This document shows positions 1-5,523 of a stretch of 5,658 nucleotides of DNA, piece by piece (within the stretch, counting starts at the first letter, position 1; each line of letters begins with the position of its first letter). The notes under the pieces are model-generated. The model saw only the letters and a list, made by a program, of their open reading frames with translations, searched no databases and was not told the origin of the DNA. The stretch comes from a bacterium. GTDB lineage: Bacteria > Bacteroidota > Bacteroidia > Bacteroidales > Muribaculaceae. Location of the stretch: the NCBI GenBank assembly GCA_004561555.1, contig SFVH01000055.1, forward strand, positions 1 through 5,658, in the 5' to 3' direction. A program made the translations under genes and the position numbers.

Positions 1-261
1 AACCATTAGAATACCCTTAACTTCAATCACTGATATTGAATCGGGTATGTTTCGCAAAGAATATTTTTTTGCTGAGGGAATTATTATACGCCTTCCAATC
101 TCTTTAGAGCTTGAAATAAGTGTATTCATACCATGAATGTTTATACTATTCGACTTACAGTCAAAAATAGCAATGGTTGAAATCGCTATTGCGAAGATAA
201 TCATTCTCAAGTGGTATGTCAATCGTTTTTGGTGAAAAAAAAGAGCTCTATTATAGTCCAT
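1..261 (-). CDS. Partial unrecognised protein with an N-terminal hydrophobic segment
   Basis: An open frame of 87 codons begins at ATG 261-259 and leaves the window with no stop. An in-frame TAA lies upstream of that ATG, so the start is inside the window. In-frame alternatives are TTG at 222 and ATG at 204. From the first ATG, residues 20-32 are strongly hydrophobic (IIFAIAISTIAIF), followed by Asp-Cys. This could be a signal peptide or membrane anchor. The -1 Asp makes a poor lipobox, so lipoprotein status is doubtful. The rest visible is hydrophilic and rich in Ile, Ser and Lys. A stretch reading YSLRNIPDSISVIEVKG faintly recalls the start of Bacteroidales six-bladed beta-propeller lipoproteins, but this is a guess. 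G+C is about a third, far below the neighbours. It lies 45 bp downstream of the HD gene on the same strand; no promoter of its own was recognised. The function is unknown. Confidence 0.55.
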   Translation of the reverse strand, partial: MDYNRALFFHQKRLTYHLRMIIFAIAISTIAIFDCKSNSINIHGMNTLISSSKEIGRRIIIPSAKKYSLRNIPDSISVIEVKGILMV

Positions 262-306
262 TTTATTCCGATAAAAACTAAAACATTACGATTATGCATC
301 CTTTTG

Positions 307-861
307 CTACTTGCCAAATTGGCTGTGAAGTGCGTCAAAGCGTTGGAGCTGTGCTTCTCCGTGGCGAAGCATATCGGTGCGTATAGTGTTGAGGTCAAGG
401 ATATGGTCGGGGCGAGATTTAGAGAAAAACTTGTCGGCATAGCAGATAATTTTTTCCTCTATGGTTTCCGGTAAAAGGTCCATATGGGGCAACGGAAGAT
501 TGCCGGCAATGATTTCGTCTTTTGTGAGTCCGGCGCCGGTGTGTCGAGAGCACACTCGTGCCGCCGATTCGAGATTAGGGTCGATGTTTCGCAACATCGA
601 CTCTCCAATAATGCCATGGCGCAGATAAGGCTCTGCGCCAAGACAATAGATTTTCGGAGCATGGCATCGGATGATGCCCACATCGTGAAGCAAAGCATAG
701 AGCGCCACTTTTTCGCAGTCAGCTTGTGGCTGTCGGCGAGCGATGTCTACAGCCAATTGTGCCACCTGCGAGCTGTGAAGCCAAAGCAAGCGAAACAAGT
801 CGCTGTCGGGCTCATAAAAACGTAGCAACACTTCTCGCGCTTTCGCTTCCGTGAGATTCAT
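307..861 (-). CDS. HD-domain phosphohydrolase family protein (HDIG type)
   Basis: This is a 184-residue soluble protein with the metal-binding pattern of the HD superfamily: His29 in the first helix, the His59-Asp60 doublet in LLHDVGI, His82 in RHGIIG, His107 in RHTGAG, and Asp143 in YADKF. The order and spacing, with LPETIEEKI just before YADKF, resemble the small stand-alone HDIG proteins grouped as TIGR00295, common in archaea and anaerobic bacteria. HD proteins are metal-dependent hydrolases of nucleotides or phosphate esters; the substrate here cannot be read from sequence. All expected metal ligands are present, so it should be active. The ATG at 861 lies 3 bp after the stop of the aminotransferase gene (TAAGCGATG) with no Shine-Dalgarno sequence, which suggests cotranscription and possible coupled translation. 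It has no signal peptide and should be cytoplasmic. The domain call is firm; the biological role is open. Confidence 0.9.
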   Translation of the reverse strand: MNLTEAKAREVLLRFYEPDSDLFRLLWLHSSQVAQLAVDIARRQPQADCEKVALYALLHDVGIIRCHAPKIYCLGAEPYLRHGIIGESMLRNIDPNLESAARVCSRHTGAGLTKDEIIAGNLPLPHMDLLPETIEEKIICYADKFFSKSRPDHILDLNTIRTDMLRHGEAQLQRFDALHSQFGK

Positions 862-864
862 CGC

Positions 865-1896
865 TTATTCGATTACGATGGTGTTCCAGTGATGAGTGTC
901 TTCTTCCTCACCGAGCTGGATGCCGCGAAGGCGGTTGTAGAGCTTGGTGCAAAGCGGTCCGGGATTGCCGTCTTTCGAGATAACGTAGGAGCGGTTGTTT
1001 TCCGGGTCGTCGATGCGCTCTATAGGGCTGATTACGGCAGCGGTGCCGCAAGCACCGGCTTCTTCAAATGTAGTAAGCTCTTCCTCCGGGATGTGACGGC
1101 GTTCGACGGTCATTCCCATGTCTTCAGCCAGTTGCATGAGGCTCTTGTTGGTGATTGAAGGGAGGATTGACGACGACAATGGAGTGATATATGTGTTGTT
1201 TTTGATGCCGAAGAAGTTGGCGGCACCACATTCGTCCATATATTTTTTCTCGCGAGCGTCGAGGTAGAACTCTGCCGAATAGCCGGCGGTGTGGGCTTCG
1301 TGGCTGGCACGGAGCGATGCCGCATAGTTGCCGCCCACCTTAAATGTGCCGGTGCCCAGAGGTGCTGCACGGTCATATTTGCGGGTGATAACGTAGGGAG
1401 TGGTCTTGAAGCCGCCTTTGAAATACGGACCTACGGGAGTGACGAATATCAAGAAGAGGTATTCTTTTGCCGGCTTTACACCTACTTGTGCAGTGATGCC
1501 GATTTGCAATGGACGTATGTAGAGCGAAGCGCCGCTGCCATAGGGCGGTACGAAGCGTTCGTTGAGGCGTACCACCTTTTTCACCATCTCCTCAAATTTC
1601 TCTTTTGGAAGAGGTGGCATCATAATGCCCTCGGCAGATTTTTGGATGCGTGCGGCATTCTCGTCCATGCGAAACACCCTCACTTTGCCGTCTTTGCCAC
1701 GAAAAGCCTTAAGCCCTTCAAAGGCTTCTTGACCGTAGTGGAGGCAAGTGGCAGCCATATGCATTGGTATCAACTCAGAGGATGAAGTTTCGATTTCGCC
1801 CCATTCTCCATTTTTATAGGAGCAACGTACGTTGTAGTCGGTAGGGATATAACCGAACGACAGGTTTGCCCAATCAATATTCAATTCTTTGTCCAT
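865..1896 (-). CDS. ilvE: Branched-chain amino acid aminotransferase
   Basis: This 343-residue class IV PLP-dependent aminotransferase interconverts Leu, Ile and Val with their 2-oxo acids, using 2-oxoglutarate/glutamate: the last step of branched-chain synthesis or the first of breakdown. Visible marks are the GQEAFEGLKAFR block (55-66), RPLQIG (128-133), the PLP-binding Lys186 in GTGTFKVGGNYA, the Glu222 block DECGAANFF (221-229), the SILPSITNKSL phosphate-binding loop (243-253), and CGTAAVISP (283-291). Length and these blocks fit the longer BCAT subgroup (about 340-360 residues, like eukaryotic enzymes) rather than the roughly 309-residue E. coli IlvE type. The ATG at 1896 lies 30 bp after the barrel gene; only a weak TAnnTTTT-like match was seen upstream, so it may be read from the lipoprotein promoter. 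No ilv, leu or other branched-chain synthesis genes are next to it. It is a cytoplasmic protein with all key residues intact. Confidence 0.96.
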   Translation of the reverse strand: MDKELNIDWANLSFGYIPTDYNVRCSYKNGEWGEIETSSSELIPMHMAATCLHYGQEAFEGLKAFRGKDGKVRVFRMDENAARIQKSAEGIMMPPLPKEKFEEMVKKVVRLNERFVPPYGSGASLYIRPLQIGITAQVGVKPAKEYLFLIFVTPVGPYFKGGFKTTPYVITRKYDRAAPLGTGTFKVGGNYAASLRASHEAHTAGYSAEFYLDAREKKYMDECGAANFFGIKNNTYITPLSSSILPSITNKSLMQLAEDMGMTVERRHIPEEELTTFEEAGACGTAAVISPIERIDDPENNRSYVISKDGNPGPLCTKLYNRLRGIQLGEEEDTHHWNTIVIE

Positions 1897-1926
1897 AATA
1901 GAATATTATATGGTTTGTATGTTATT

Positions 1927-2700
1927 TTAAAATATATATCCTACACCAAGGTTGAAATAGATGGGATACATTTTAAATGTGATAGTCTTAAACGATGAGG
2001 GGAACACGCTGTTAAGCCCCCAAGAGAGGTCGCCATACACTTTCAGATGCTTGAACGCTTTCCAATCGGCACCAATTTGCAAGCCGTATTGAAATTTGTT
2101 GAGGTCTTCAGAGAAGTCGTAGGTTGCGATGGCATCGCCGCTGAATGTGGCTTTCTCGCCTGTGGGGTCGATGTTGCGTAAATAGCCGTCATAAACATAG
2201 CCCGAAAATTCGCCTTCCATAAGGTAGGAGAAAAACATGCCGAGCTTGAGGTTGGTGCGCGGATGCACGCGATACACTCCCTGGATAGGGACGGTGAGAT
2301 AGGAGTTTCTCACTTTGGTCTTTACGCCTCCGGTCCATTTGCCTTCAGCTTTGGCGCCGTTGTCGATGATTTCCATGCCGTAGTTTTTCACGCGTGCATC
2401 GGTGTCCATATATTTATTGTCGACTTTCACACCAAAAAGGATGCCAAACTTGCTGTCGGTGATGCGCTTGGTGAAGTTGGCTTCGGCAGTGAAGCCCGTA
2501 GAAGGGCTGAAGCTTTTGATTTCACGTATTTCTGCCGGTAGAGGTAGCGGCGAAGTGCCGCCAATATTGTAGCCGCATCGTAGCTCGATGTCCCAGCCTC
2601 TGAGGGCTGCGTTGATGATTTTTTGAGTGCGCGACTCTTGAGCTGTAACACTTGCAGTAATTAGGGCTACAAGGAAGAGGAGGATATATTGACGTTTCAT
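1927..2700 (-). CDS. Outer-membrane beta-barrel protein, PorT-like
   Basis: The 257-residue protein opens with a clear Sec signal peptide (MKRQY then a leucine-rich core), with likely cleavage after Ala20 in SVTA-Q. The mature part of about 237 residues alternates hydrophobic and polar residues with many aromatics, as in beta strands, and ends in YIF, a typical aromatic C-terminus of barrel proteins. The N-terminal block GYNIGGTSPLPLPAEIREI (43-61) is characteristic of Bacteroidales PorT-family/OMP_b-brl_2 barrels (about 8 strands predicted from size). The name is by family; there is no evidence that this one acts in type IX secretion like PorT itself. Its ATG overlaps the TAA of the upstream lipoprotein gene (TAATG), so the two are almost surely translationally coupled and may form an envelope pair. 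No plug domain or TonB box is seen, so it is not a TonB-dependent receptor. Confidence 0.85.
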   Translation of the reverse strand: MKRQYILLFLVALITASVTAQESRTQKIINAALRGWDIELRCGYNIGGTSPLPLPAEIREIKSFSPSTGFTAEANFTKRITDSKFGILFGVKVDNKYMDTDARVKNYGMEIIDNGAKAEGKWTGGVKTKVRNSYLTVPIQGVYRVHPRTNLKLGMFFSYLMEGEFSGYVYDGYLRNIDPTGEKATFSGDAIATYDFSEDLNKFQYGLQIGADWKAFKHLKVYGDLSWGLNSVFPSSFKTITFKMYPIYFNLGVGYIF

Positions 2701-3944
2701 TATTCTTCAGTTTTTTCGTGGATAATTCGGATATTTTTCACGTCCAAAGTGCTGCCTACAGCACCTCGGAAATAGTCGCCTTCGGCACTCGATGCAATTA
2801 CGATGCCTATCTTATACTGACCTTTTGCCAATGCTTCATAGTCGATGGTAACACCGTCGTAGTAGACAAACGGGATTTTGAAGTCGACCCATGCATCATC
2901 GCCCAAACCGGTGACGCGGCAGTCGGTGAGGTTGGCAAGTGCCACCATGTTAGGATGCTGGAAGTCGTTGTAATGCACGTTGGAGTCGATAAACTCGGTG
3001 TCGGCATCGCTCTTGAAGAAGATGGCATAGATGGAGAAGATGTCTTGTCGGTCGGGCACTTCTTTGCCATTACTGTCGGTAAACACTTCTCCCGGGGTGA
3101 ACCGATAGGTGCCGGAAAGGGAGAGGGGTTTGTAGCGGAACGGTTCGCCAAACTGTGTGGCTTCGCGTGGACGTGAGGTGGCATACGACAAGTCAAACCA
3201 CCCTTGGAAGATGTTGCCGGCGGCTATCGGCATCTTTATGCGGGAGCCGAAAGCTCCGGTGGAGCGAGTGACAAGGCGGATGTATTCCGGCTGTGCATAT
3301 TTGCCGTCTTTCATAAAGTAGGTCACACCACTTTTCTCGTCTACGATTTGCTCTGTGCCTTCGGGATAGACGGCAATGGTGGGGAAGAATTCCCAGATAT
3401 GGCTCTTGTAGTCGTTGCCATAGGCGGCTTTAGCCTCTTTGTCTGCCATGCCACACATAATGAAGCCCGGATTGCCCGATGCCCAGGTCATTAGGTTGTT
3501 GCCTTCGTCGTCGGCTTCGTTGAAGATGGAATATTTTTTGGTGGCATCAAGTTCTACTTTATTAAATTTGTATTCAGAAGTGGTCTCGCGTTGTATCACT
3601 TCCACACGATAGTCCTTGTGCCATGCTCCGTCTTGAGAGGTGACGGTATACACAACAGTGTGATTTTCGGCATTAAGGAAGTCTTGTAAACTGCCGCTTG
3701 CCGGGGTGATGGTTGCTCCTTCGGTGATTGTAAATTCAGGAGCCAATTTGGAGATGTCGGCATCGGGAAGTGCCATTAAGGTTACGCGGTCGTTGGTGAT
3801 GGTAGGTGATGACATAAGCACTCCTTCGGGGAGGGTGCAAGTAAGGATGTCGCATTCGGTGTTGAGCGCCTCATCGGCGATACACGATGTAATCGACACC
3901 GAAAGTGTTGCTGCGACTATCACAGTGGTAAAAATCGATTTCAT
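2700..3944 (-). CDS. PCMD-domain outer-membrane lipoprotein
   Basis: From ATG 3944 this is a 414-residue lipoprotein. The signal peptide ends in the lipobox SITS-Cys21. Acidic residues soon after (Ala-Asp-Glu at 23-25) are compatible with export to the cell surface. Residues about 50-116 look like a small Ig-like domain of the DUF5018 kind (APEFTITEGATITPASGS, then VVYTVTSQDG and DYRVEV). The rest fits the putative carbohydrate metabolism domain (PCMD, PF13201): WASGNPGF (154-161), an RSTGAFGSRIKMPIAAGNIFQGWF block (227-250), a SGTYRFTPGE strand (277-286) and the closing GSTLDVKNIRII (397-408), resembling the last strand of a carbohydrate-binding jelly roll. Binding of glycan or another envelope ligand is plausible but unproven. 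A TTG six bases upstream (3950) is in frame; ATG 3944 was preferred because MKSIF makes a normal signal-peptide start. It leads the cluster, behind a good promoter, and overlaps the barrel gene by one base. Confidence 0.86.
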   Translation of the reverse strand: MKSIFTTVIVAATLSVSITSCIADEALNTECDILTCTLPEGVLMSSPTITNDRVTLMALPDADISKLAPEFTITEGATITPASGSLQDFLNAENHTVVYTVTSQDGAWHKDYRVEVIQRETTSEYKFNKVELDATKKYSIFNEADDEGNNLMTWASGNPGFIMCGMADKEAKAAYGNDYKSHIWEFFPTIAVYPEGTEQIVDEKSGVTYFMKDGKYAQPEYIRLVTRSTGAFGSRIKMPIAAGNIFQGWFDLSYATSRPREATQFGEPFRYKPLSLSGTYRFTPGEVFTDSNGKEVPDRQDIFSIYAIFFKSDADTEFIDSNVHYNDFQHPNMVALANLTDCRVTGLGDDAWVDFKIPFVYYDGVTIDYEALAKGQYKIGIVIASSAEGDYFRGAVGSTLDVKNIRIIHEKTEE

Positions 3945-3973
3945 TATCAAATATTTAGTTTGTTTCTGATGCG

Positions 3974-4005
3974 CAAAGTTACGTTAAATATTCAAAACGT
4001 ACAAA
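3974..4005 (-). promoter_or_regulatory. Bacteroidetes-type promoter of the lipoprotein-barrel cluster
   Basis: On the minus strand a perfect -7 box TAACTTTG (3981-3974, consensus TAnnTTTG) is preceded by a -33 TTTG (4005-4002), with exactly 20 bp between. This is the promoter form known for the primary sigma factor of Bacteroides. Transcription would start near 3967-3969, leaving a leader of about 23-25 nt before ATG 3944. The spacer holds the inverted repeat TACGTT-N10-AACGTA. Confidence 0.75.
3980..4001. repeat. Inverted repeat TACGTT-N10-AACGTA in promoter spacer
   Basis: Perfect 6-bp arms at 3980-3985 and 3996-4001 flank an AT-rich 10-bp centre. The repeat fills the space between the -33 and -7 boxes of the lipoprotein promoter, the usual place for a repressor site. 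The centre-to-centre spacing of 16 bp is longer than one helical turn. The arms are short, so chance is a real alternative. Confidence 0.35.
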
Positions 4006-4033
4006 CAATAGACTGCCAAGTGTGATGTGTGGG

Positions 4034-4065
4034 TTTATTATTTCAATGTTTTTTTATTACTTTTG
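4034..4065 (+). promoter_or_regulatory. Bacteroidetes-type promoter of the exodeoxyribonuclease III gene
   Basis: A perfect -7 box TACTTTTG (4058-4065, consensus TAnnTTTG) lies 20 bp after TTTA (4034-4037), three of four bases of the -33 consensus TTTG. The start of transcription would be near 4070-4072, about 20 nt before ATG 4091. It diverges from the lipoprotein promoter; the two -33 boxes are 28 bp apart. Confidence 0.7.
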
Positions 4066-4090
4066 TGGCTAACAATAACGGTTTTTTGTA

Positions 4091-4846
4091 ATGAAATTTA
4101 TTTCTTGGAACGTAAACGGGCTTCGCGCTTGCGTAGGCAAAGGATTTGAAGATATATTTCGCTCTTTGGATGCCGACTTTTTTTGTCTGCAAGAGACCAA
4201 AATGCAACACGGACAGCTCGACTTGCAATTTGAAGGGTATCATTCTTTTTGGAATTATGCCGATAAGAAAGGTTATTCCGGCACGGCTATCTATGCTCGC
4301 CATGCACCGCTCAATGTGACCTATGGCATTGATATTGACGAGCACGACCATGAGGGTAGGGTGATTACTTTGGAATATGACAATTTCTTCCTGGTCACAG
4401 TGTATGTTCCCAACTCGCAAGATGAGCTCAAGCGGCTGGACTATCGTATGAAGTGGGAAGACGATTTTCGCAATTATCTCCTCTCGCTCGACAAGATGAA
4501 GCCGGTGGTGGTGTGTGGCGACCTCAACGTGGCTCATAAAGAAATCGACCTGAAAAATCCCAAAACCAATCGTCGCAATCCCGGATTTACCGACGAGGAG
4601 CGCTCTAAGATGACGGCATTGCTCGACTGCGGTTTTGTCGACTCGTTTCGATATCTTTATCCCGAAAAAGAGGGTATATATTCATGGTGGTCTTATCGTT
4701 TCCGCGCAAGAGAGAAAAACATCGGCTGGCGCATCGACTATTTCCTCGCCTCAAAGCGTCTCGCCGACAACATTACTGATGCCGTGATTCACACAGAAAT
4801 CTTCGGTAGCGACCATTGCCCGGTGGAGGTAGATATTAACTTTTAA
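4091..4846 (+). CDS. xth: Exodeoxyribonuclease III (AP endonuclease)
   Basis: This 251-residue enzyme of the exonuclease III/APE1 family nicks DNA 5' to abasic sites and has 3'-5' exonuclease and 3'-phosphatase activities, acting in base excision repair in the cytoplasm. All hallmark blocks are present: WNVNGLRA (6-13, Asn7), LQETK with metal-binding Glu35, GYSGTAIY (61-68), YVPNS (105-109), GDLNVAH with Asp144 and Asn146 (143-149), GWRIDYF (212-218), and GSDHCPV with the catalytic Asp241-His242 pair (239-245). The length is normal for the ExoA/Xth group. The start ATG 4091 gives the family's usual MKFISWNVNG beginning; there is no Shine-Dalgarno sequence, only an AT-rich leader, as is common in Bacteroidetes. 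It is followed 8 bp later by the cysteine-rich protein gene, probably on the same transcript. No unusual residues were seen. The gene is often named xth or exoA. Confidence 0.97.
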   Translation: MKFISWNVNGLRACVGKGFEDIFRSLDADFFCLQETKMQHGQLDLQFEGYHSFWNYADKKGYSGTAIYARHAPLNVTYGIDIDEHDHEGRVITLEYDNFFLVTVYVPNSQDELKRLDYRMKWEDDFRNYLLSLDKMKPVVVCGDLNVAHKEIDLKNPKTNRRNPGFTDEERSKMTALLDCGFVDSFRYLYPEKEGIYSWWSYRFRAREKNIGWRIDYFLASKRLADNITDAVIHTEIFGSDHCPVEVDINF

Positions 4847-4854
4847 TCACGATT

Positions 4855-5319
4855 ATGTCTATGTATGAAGATAGAATAGAAAAAGCGGTAGAATATTTTA
4901 AAAAGGGTTTTAACTGTTCGCAGTCGGTGGTCGCCGCTTTTGCCGACATTTACGGGTTGGATGAGCAGACGGCTTTGAGAGTGGCTTCGTCGTTTGGCGG
5001 TGGCATCGGAAGAATGCGTGCCACTTGTGGTGCCGCTTGTGGTATGTTTTTGCTCGCCGGTCTCGAAACAGGTAGTACTGACCCAACCGATAGGGAGGGT
5101 AAAGGGCATAACTATGCCGTGGTGCAACAAATGGCTGACGAGTTTAAAAAAGAAAACGGCTCTCTTATATGCGCCGAACTCCTCGGATTGTCGAAGTTGG
5201 CGCCCACTCCCTCTATGCCCGAAACGCGTACTGCTGAATACTACAAAAAGCGCCCCTGCTCTGAGATGGTGCGCACTGCTGCCACAATCTTTGCTCGCTA
5301 TCTCGCTGCTAAACAGTGA
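4855..5319 (+). CDS. C_GCAxxG_C_C family cysteine-rich protein
   Basis: The 154-residue protein has the spaced cysteines and glycine-rich core of the C_GCAxxG_C_C family (PF09719): Cys21 in FNCSQSV, a GGGIGRMRATCGAACG segment (48-63) with Cys58 and Cys62, Cys106 in LICAELLG, and Cys135 in RPCSEMV near the C-terminus. An alternative ATG lies two codons in (MYED). Members are common in anaerobes and sometimes occur beside redox or metal proteins. Bound metal or redox chemistry is often suspected, but I know of no established biochemical activity. The segment 57-69 is small and hydrophobic but there is no signal peptide, so it is likely cytoplasmic. It begins 8 bp after the exonuclease gene without its own visible promoter and ends 20 bp before a strong hairpin, which makes a compact two-gene unit. 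Any functional link with DNA repair is only suggested by position. Confidence 0.9.
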   Translation: MSMYEDRIEKAVEYFKKGFNCSQSVVAAFADIYGLDEQTALRVASSFGGGIGRMRATCGAACGMFLLAGLETGSTDPTDREGKGHNYAVVQQMADEFKKENGSLICAELLGLSKLAPTPSMPETRTAEYYKKRPCSEMVRTAATIFARYLAAKQ

Positions 5320-5339
5320 TTTATATGCCATAGAATAGT

Positions 5340-5378
5340 TGAAGGACGGTTGCCGCTCATCGCAGTAACCGTCCTTCA
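5340..5378. terminator. Hairpin between convergent genes, probable bidirectional terminator
   Basis: The arms TGAAGGACGGTT (5340-5351) and AACCGTCCTTCA (5367-5378) pair perfectly over 12 bp around a 15-nt loop. It lies 20 bp after the stop of the cysteine-rich protein and 22 bp beyond the 3' end of the convergent tRNA, where a terminator for both is expected. Neither side has a clear run of U, so this is not a textbook rho-independent terminator. Confidence 0.6.
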
Positions 5379-5400
5379 TTAATATTATCCCCTCAGATTG

Positions 5401-5472
5401 TAGCTCCGTCGAGAATCGAACTCGAATCTAAAGTTTAGGAAACTTCTATTCTATCCGTTGAACTACAGAGCC
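5401..5472 (-). tRNA. tRNA-Arg (anticodon CCU)
   Basis: On the minus strand the 72 nt fold into a complete cloverleaf. The acceptor stem GGCTCTG/CGGAGCT has wobble pairs at 1:72 and 6:67. The D arm has stem GTTC/GAAT with loop AACGGATA. The anticodon stem GAAGT/ACTTT encloses the loop TTCCTAA, anticodon CCT, which reads the Arg codon AGG. A 4-nt variable loop AGAT follows, then the T arm TCGAG-TTCGATT-CTCGA. The discriminator base is A (5401). CCA is not encoded (CAA follows), so it must be added after transcription, as is usual in Bacteroidetes. It is a single gene with its own promoter, convergent with the cysteine-rich protein gene. Confidence 0.95.
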
Positions 5473-5485
5473 CTCTTTTGCCGTG

Positions 5486-5516
5486 CAAAGTTAGCGATTC
5501 CTTTGCAAACTACAAA
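5486..5516 (-). promoter_or_regulatory. Promoter of tRNA-Arg
   Basis: On the minus strand a -7 box TAACTTTG (5493-5486) is identical to that of the lipoprotein promoter. It is preceded, 19 bp away, by a -33 TTTG (5516-5513). The start would be near 5479-5481, a few bases before the mature 5' end at 5472. An inverted repeat GCAAAG-N10-CTTTGC (5485-5490, 5501-5506) overlaps the -7 box and spacer. Confidence 0.75.
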
Positions 5517-5523
5517 ATCAATC

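Noticed and set aside
219..440. A 73-codon minus-strand open frame
   Set aside because: It overlaps the 3' end of the HD gene and the start of the left-edge gene in another frame, and its residues show no domain or signal pattern.
1929..1936. Possible separate promoter for the aminotransferase (TATATTTT)
   Set aside because: The last base of the -7 box is wrong and no TTTG is found at the right distance; the match is likely in such AT-rich DNA. It was kept only as a caution.
3945..3950. TTG start for the lipoprotein, adding two residues
   Set aside because: ATG at 3944 is better and gives a normal signal peptide starting MKSIF.
4043..4537. A 164-codon minus-strand open frame opposite the exonuclease gene
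   Set aside because: It lies antisense to a fully conserved enzyme and across its promoter; its sequence looks like reverse-frame translation with no family features.
4843..5379. A 178-codon minus-strand open frame opposite the cysteine-rich protein
   Set aside because: The plus strand carries a clear family pattern of cysteines here, while the antisense product is low-complexity and would read through the intergenic hairpin.
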